Below are positions 58,250 to 64,000 of a stretch of 64,000 bases of DNA, one piece after another. The DNA is taken from positions 25,352,551 through 25,416,550 of the forward strand of contig JANAVB010009598.1 of assembly GCA_029216955.1 (NCBI GenBank), read 5' to 3'. Position 1 is the stretch's first letter, and every line of letters starts with the position of its first letter. Below the pieces are notes generated by a model. It ran no database searches and was not told where the DNA came from. It saw only the letters and a program-made list of their open reading frames with translations. The position numbers and the translations under genes are program-made. Origin of the DNA: Iris pallida (lineage: Eukaryota; Streptophyta; Magnoliopsida; Asparagales; Iridaceae).

Positions 58250-58690
58250 TCAATTTGACCTAAAGGCCCAAAACCCTACTAGTTAACCCTTGTTGACTAA
58301 AGGTTGACCAAAGTAAACCTTAGGTCAAACCATGACCTAATTGACCTAAAAATGACTAGTTCAACTAGTCTGACCATGTTTGACTTAATCACCCTATTGA
58401 CTAGTCTTTGTTTGACCTAATTACCTGACTGACTAGTCTTTGTTGATCAATACCTTAGTTGGTCGAAGTTTGACCTAGACTTGACCCAGATTGATCATGT
58501 TGACTAGTATTTGACTAGTTTGTTTTGAATGTTGACCAAGAGTTGACTTTAACCTAGATTTGACTAATCTTGACTTATTTGACCTTGATTGACTTTATTT
58601 GACTTAGTTTGATTTCCTGTAATCTAGTATGACTTCTTGTGACCTAGTTTGACTATTAGAGTTTACTAAGAGTTGACTTTTGACCAGATT
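58250..58690. promoter_or_regulatory. Cluster of TTGAC (W-box core) motifs in the LTR
   Basis: By eye about 22 TTGAC or GTCAA words in about 440 bp, most as TTTGACY, TTGACTAGT or TTGACCTA. About one would be expected by chance. W-boxes are WRKY-binding sites in plants; function here is inference. Confidence 0.55.
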
Positions 58691-59952
58691 AACCTAGAAT
58701 CATGTAGTATGCATTGTATACTTTATTTTTACCATTGTGGATACATTGTGACTTGTATTGCTCTGATTAGGAGCCATACACCTCTTCTCAGACAGTATAT
58801 CCTCTTCAGACATTCAGTTATCAGGCGAGTACATTCTCTGACCGTTTCATATTTGCTAGGATTTATATTCTTGCTCTAGATTACTTTACTTGATGCTGAC
58901 ACGATTGTTATCACGGATTGGTACTATATGGATCTTTTTATGAGATGTTATCCCTTTCGGGAGCATCAGATACAGCATGTTTGTGCTTTTCACGAATCAT
59001 CATGTATCTCTATGCTTTCATAGATTCACGAATCGCTTGTGACTCATGTACTCTCATGCTCACAGAGCCTCTCATGAATCTCCCATTTATGGGCTTATCA
59101 TGAATCTTAACATAACTTGAACAGATCCTTGTGTATTGATTGGGGATGGGGGAGTAGAAATAGTCATGTGGATATTACCCCAGTAGCTGTAGTTATGAAT
59201 CACTCCTAGCTGTAGTCATGAATATCCTATGCTATTTCACATGTCTATATTTTACTCTAACTCACTAGACACTGCTAGTTCTTTATTATAGTAGATATTT
59301 CATTACAGTTATCTCTTTTGCTACATGTATCTTCTTTCAGCGTTTCCTGTATTTTACTCTATTACATGCTTTATATTTCCTATCATACTATGCACTGCGT
59401 GAGATGTATTGTGCTCATTCCTGTCCTGACTGGACCTGTTGAAAATATTACAGAGGATGAGGATGAGGCCCTGGTGTCTACCTATTATGGAGCAGGACTA
59501 GATGATACTTGTTGTGGACCCTCAGCAGGATCCACCTGCAGCTGAGGATGTTGTTCCAGTAGTCTAGACCAGTTTAGTCTAGGCAGTCTTTCTATATTAT
59601 CATTTTGTCTCACATTCTGAGTTGTATTTTGAGATGTGGAGATGTATAGACTCTTAGACTTATTGTATTATGAGTTGACATTCTGATGTTATGTTATCCT
59701 AGACACTTGGACTTATTTCATCTATTCTACTGTTCTCTTTGAGTTACTGTCTATCTATCTATCTTTCATTCTTGTACCTAGATGTGATTGAGATTATTTT
59801 CTGTTTGTCACCTCAATTCGGAGAGTATAAACTGTACAGGTACTTTATATTGTTAGATGATTGACCTAGGACAGCGTTCTACCGCCGACACTGCGGCGTA
59901 GGCTGGACGTACCTACTTCTTGTGCCCTTACTCTAGGGTGCGGGTCGTGACA

Positions 59953-62183
59953 CGTTTTTAGTGGTGGCCCATGCAGGTCGAGTTTATGTAGTGGTATTCG
60001 AACTAGAGTATCACTACAGCCTGCGATAGGATTTGAGGAATAGGATTAGAGAGTGGATACTCAATCACTGCTAGGATACTTTGAGAGATTCCTGGGATGA
60101 CCCTTGAGAATCTCATTTGAAATTACGATTTAAATTCCTTTTCCCTTGATTGAATTTGATTTTGGAGGATTCACTGTAGAACTTTGAATCCTGGTGTTAG
60201 TTGATGATTTTCAAATTTTTGTAGTTGTTGATTTTAATTTCTTAGTGTTAGATTAATATCTTTTATTTTTGGGGTACTCAATCACAATTATGAGAAAACT
60301 CTTATTTGTTTCTTGCCATCTAATCCTCTCGCTAATTGCCTTTCATTAAAATGAACTGTCCTCTCTATTTTGCATCTTGCTTAAACTCTTTCTACTAATC
60401 TATGTGACTGTATCCCAAACCTGACTTACTCGACATTTCCTCAAATCAAGAATTTATTGAGACCTTCTAACCTTGACCCTTGATTAATCGAACCCTAACT
60501 ATATTCATCTAGTAGCCTATCTATCCCTAGGACTGTGTTCCTAAATTATTTACTAAATTCCTGATTAATTTTATTTCATGAGTTAATTTGATCTTCTTCA
60601 ATTTTTGCATCAATTTGTCACGTCTCGAACTCCCACTTTCTATTCTGGATCATTGGACGTCCTTTACCGTGACTTAGATATTCAGAGTATAATACTAGCT
60701 GTTACCTCCCAACAAACTTTACATGTAAGACCTAGACTAGCCTACCTTCATGTAGGTATTCCATGTCCCATTAAAACCTGTCTCCTTGTACTCTATTTTC
60801 TTGACATGATTTCTGGTCAAATGGCTAAACTATAACCTCTACCATGATACTAAATTAATTCTTATTTCAGTTAGAGATCCACCTTGGCTCAATTCTTTCG
60901 ACCTGGCATGTGATGGTGTTCTGCTTGAACCCTCAAATACTTAACCTTGTACCTTACCTTGAATGCTTGACCCGATTGGTTAAGAATCTTGGACTATGTA
61001 TCTTCTTTCATCATTTCCACCCTTACTTATATCTTATGCTATAAATTTATCCTTAAGTTTTACAAGCTTATCCTTTCGAGCTTGATCATGATATATTTTA
61101 TTGGGTGTACACCCACTAATATATTATCTAATCAGAACCGGCACATGATGGTCTGATCAACCTATTGCGTTTTGGTTCGCTTTTTCATATATTAATCTAC
61201 GTGGATGGAGACAGTTAAACTTGCCCTAGAATCTTGTCCGCAACAGCCTTGACAATTCTTCTTGGAATTATTTCATCACCTATGAACCTCGTATTCATAC
61301 CCAGTTGGATTAAATTTAATCATGACCTGGATCTTCATCATTGGATGCTCGTGCTCATACTTGATTTCATTAATTTCCCATCTTGCCCAATCTCGATTTA
61401 TCCTAAAATTGATCAACTTAGATCGTGTCAAGACTAAAATCTATTGTGATTGTTTGTACCTAAATTTTCAATTTTCTTTTTATGGAATGGTAACTTTAAT
61501 GATTTCTCACTTGTTAATGACCCATTTTCATATAGGAGGGTAGACGACCCTATAGTCTTGATGATTGTTGTTTCCTTACCTTCCCAAATTTGGACACCTT
61601 AGATTGCTTGAACGTTTTGATACCATAGGACAGTATTGATCTAGAATGACTAGTGCACCTAGATGAGACCACAGACTGTTCCATTTAACCTGTCCCCCTG
61701 GTACCACTATTCATCATGATTTTGGTTCAATTTAGGCCATAGACCCTTCCCACTCTAAATTGTGATCACCGTAGATACGTTACCGTGACTTTTAAATTTG
61801 GAACACAAGACTAGTTGTTTTCTCAAAACTAATTTCACATACGTAACCTAGACATGACATACTACACCTATGACCTTAGTGTCCCACTCAGGCATACCAT
61901 TGTATGCTTCATTGCTTAGTACGATTTTTCTGACCCGAGGCTCCATCCTGATTTACCCCATGGAGTTACTTTTGGCTCCGATTTGATTTAAGGACACCTT
62001 ATGACCTAAAACTGCCAGCCAATTTTTGGACATGACCCAGTATAGGTCTACTACCCATATTTTGCTTGTTGACCTTGTATGTTGCCTAGGTAGTGGCTTC
62101 GTCCTTGATTGTTGGAGGTTTGACCTAGGAGGAGTACGACCATCTAAATTTCGAGGACGAAATTATTTTAAGGTGGGTAGACT
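59953..62183 (+). other. Internal region of the LARD-like element
   Basis: No gag, RT, integrase or RNase H motif on either strand. Only the last coding trace (SKFRGRNYFKVGRL, about 62130-62180) matches the C terminus of gypsy polyproteins, which overlaps the polypurine tract AAGGTGGGTAGA (62170-62181). A good tRNA-Met site is absent; a degenerate GTGGTATTCGAACTAGAG lies about 40 bases in. Confidence 0.65.
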
Positions 62184-64000
62184 TGTAACACCCTATTTTT
62201 TGAAATTGGGGATTTTTGAAAATTTATTATTTTATTATTTAATAGTGGTATTTTAGTCATGGCAAGATTTTCTGGTGATTTTAGTTAAGTTAAACCATTT
62301 CTAAAGTCATGCTAAGTCATGACTTATGACTTTGTGATTTTGGTTAGTATAACTTAGTATAAACCCTAGTTTTCCTTAACCTAGAAGTTGCCATGACCAT
62401 GAGAGCTTAGCCATAGGCTTAGAACACCAAACTAGTGATTTTTGGCCAAAAGGGTATTTTGGTAATTTTCTAGGAATTATTTGGAATTATTTAGATTTAT
62501 GTGATTTATTATTATTTAATTAGTTGATTAGTGTCATGTTAGCTTCTAACCTAGTTTAGCCCTAATCTAGAGGTTAGCCACTAACCTAGAAGACTAATGA
62601 TTAGATATTAGCCTTATGTATAAATATCTAGTTAGATAAATATCTAGATATTTCACTTTTTAGATATTTAGAACCTAAATATCTAACCCCCTTAGTCAAA
62701 GACTTAGGGGCTAAGTTTGCAAGTGGTAGGACACCCTCCCCTACCCCCATGGCAGCCAAGGGCACCCCCCTACACTACCCCCCTTCCTATATAATCCTAT
62801 TAATTTCATTCATGATAAATTTACATGAATTTTATACCTAGAAAATCCATTTCCTACACAAGACCACAACTTGATCAATTTTGATCCAAATCACCTCTAG
62901 TTTCTTGCATTGGACTCCCCTACACTAGAGGGTACTAGTTAGGGCCTGTTATTGAGGATTTGGAGGCTTTTGGCATCACAAAGTTGAAGGATACACACCC
63001 CCCCTCTTCTTTGATTTTCATTGGATTGCACCAATAGGTAAATACTCTCAAACTTAGTTAAAATCCTGTTTTTTCTTCATAATTGCATTCATATAGGACT
63101 ACCTGAACTGTAGGTCAAATTTGGTGGAAGTTTGAGTTGATTTGGTGTCCGTATCGGACACGTATCCTAGACTAGGAAACTGTGTTTGATGAAATGCCAC
63201 TGAGAAATGGTTTTTATTAAAATGTAGAACAAATCATATTTTCTGGTAGCCCTAGATATGTAGGACACAACCCTAACCTATTTGACTCAAAACTGTGTCG
63301 TGTCCGTGTCCAAATTGGACACGATCCGACTGCACGATACCCTCGTGCATGCCCTGCTACTCGACACTTAGCACGGACACTGTGGGACACGTGGACACGT
63401 GAAAATTTACACAGAGGAGGGGGCAACCTCTGACATGCCCCCCCTCGAGTTTGAGACACGTTGGTGTCGTGTCGAGAGAGCACGGACACGTGCACTGGTC
63501 ATGCACTGTCAGCACACACGCGCGCGGGCACGACTTTGAGCGTGTCGTGTCGCGTGGACACGACACTAGAGTGTCTCATAGTGACACGGGCATGAAGCCC
63601 TATTCGTGGCATACACGTGGACACGAGCACGTGGTGCGTCGTGTCCTGTGTCACGAGCACGAGGCTTGTGACAGCGTGCACGACGCTGTCGAAGCTCGTG
63701 CGTATCAGTCGTGTTTTCACGACTGATACGGGGTTCGTTTTGTGTCCACGAGTGTCGTAGACACGTGTCAGGGTGTGGAACGTGTAGCCCTATGTGTGGG
63801 CTACACGTATGCACGGCCACGAGACGTGTCGTGTCTCGTGGTGTGTCCACGAGCGCGTGGAACGCGTGCACGACGCTGTGTACGCGTTGAGTGTCAGAAA
63901 TTTACCCGTGTAGTGTTTTTGTGAGATTGGACACGTGAAACCGTGTCGTGGTGTCGTGTCAGGCACCTAGGACACTAGTGTATGTGTGGGGTGTTAATTA
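62184..64000 (+). mobile_element. LARD-like element, 3' LTR (cut by window end)
   Basis: First 1817 bp visible. I count about 26 substitutions against 55274-57090 (about 1.4%), nearly all transitions, and no indel. This makes it the youngest datable insertion in the window. Confidence 0.88.

Larger units (their letters stand above)
55274..59952 (+). mobile_element. LARD-like element, 5' LTR
   Basis: About 4.7 kb. Contains a CACG/GTGTC-rich block (56370-57060), microsatellites (57480-58150) with a long (AT)n at 57855-57942, a TTGAC-rich block (58250-58690), and a G/C-richer end. The 3' boundary rests on the CGGGTCGTGACA motif, since the second LTR runs off the window. Confidence 0.75.
55274..64000 (+). 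mobile_element. LARD-like gypsy-type element with very long LTRs (right end outside window)
   Basis: Direct repeats start TGTAACACCCT at 55274 and 62184, offset exactly 6910 with no net indel over the visible 1817 bp. The first copy appears to end at 59952 with GGGTGCGGGTCGTGACA, a typical gypsy LTR end, giving LTRs of about 4.7 kb. The internal region is only 2.2 kb and has no pol domains. It ends in a gypsy-style FRGRNYFKVGRL coding trace and a polypurine tract. The left target flank is CAAGC (55269-55273). Confidence 0.85.

Noticed and set aside
59953..62183. A hidden protein-coding gene in the LARD internal region
   Set aside because: Only short ORFs without domains; apart from the last polyprotein trace nothing matches gag or pol.
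1..64000. tRNA, rRNA, snoRNA or miRNA genes
   Set aside because: No cloverleaf, conserved rRNA segment or convincing box motifs were noticed; the palindrome hairpins are too short for a typical plant miRNA precursor.

Overview
This is nuclear DNA from a flowering plant. The evidence is a spliced chloroplast-protein gene with canonical GT-AG introns, several plant-type LTR retrotransposons (Ty1/copia and Ty3/gypsy, with initiator-Met primer sites in the two copia elements that have legible ends), and many small hAT-like miniature transposons. I see no tRNA, rRNA, CRISPR or bacterial features. The species cannot be read from the sequence. The very long, transposon-filled introns suggest a non-grass angiosperm with an expanded genome.

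Left two thirds (1525 to 42146, minus strand): one complete gene, an EXECUTER1 (EX1) homologue. I could join 11 exons with GT-AG junctions and consistent phases into 2136 nt of CDS (711 codons plus stop). The coding sequence is about 5% of a 40.6 kb gene. EX1 proteins sense singlet oxygen in plastids and trigger retrograde signalling; this copy has the transit-like N terminus, the UVR-type region, the acidic middle and the C-terminal sensor (DUF3506) region. The introns carry transposons. Intron 4 (19.1 kb) holds a copia element (A, 17959-32711, TSD TACTC) whose gag is split by a second, SIRE-like copia element (B, 21127-30622, TSD GAAGC/GAAGT) with an extra ORF downstream of pol. A 600 bp hAT-type MITE sits in the leader of A, and a 1.3-1.4 kb tandem segmental duplication lies beside A. 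Introns 8, 6, 3 and 1 carry MITEs with 8 bp target duplications, including five members of one family.

Middle (42147 to about 45500): the gene's 5' flank. It includes an odd 1.5 kb segment (42338-43862) built around an array of about 18 short near-perfect palindromes (core GGAGAATG..CATTCTCC). It is the most unusual sequence pattern in the window.

Right third (about 45500 to 64000, plus strand): intergenic nested retrotransposons. A decayed copia element (D, gag-PR-INT-RT, 47280-51162) has a 592 bp hAT MITE in its RT gene. It is then apparently interrupted by a gypsy element of Tat type (C, gag-PR, 51163-55273). That in turn is interrupted by a young non-autonomous gypsy-type element with very long LTRs (LARD-like, 55274 to beyond 64000). 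The long LTR holds a dense cluster of TTGAC (W-box core) motifs and a separate CACG/GTGTC-rich block. Its two copies differ almost only by transitions over the visible 1.8 kb.

How it works together: the only host gene I can support is EX1. Everything else is mobile DNA or its debris, and the functional question is how EX1 is correctly spliced and expressed through it.
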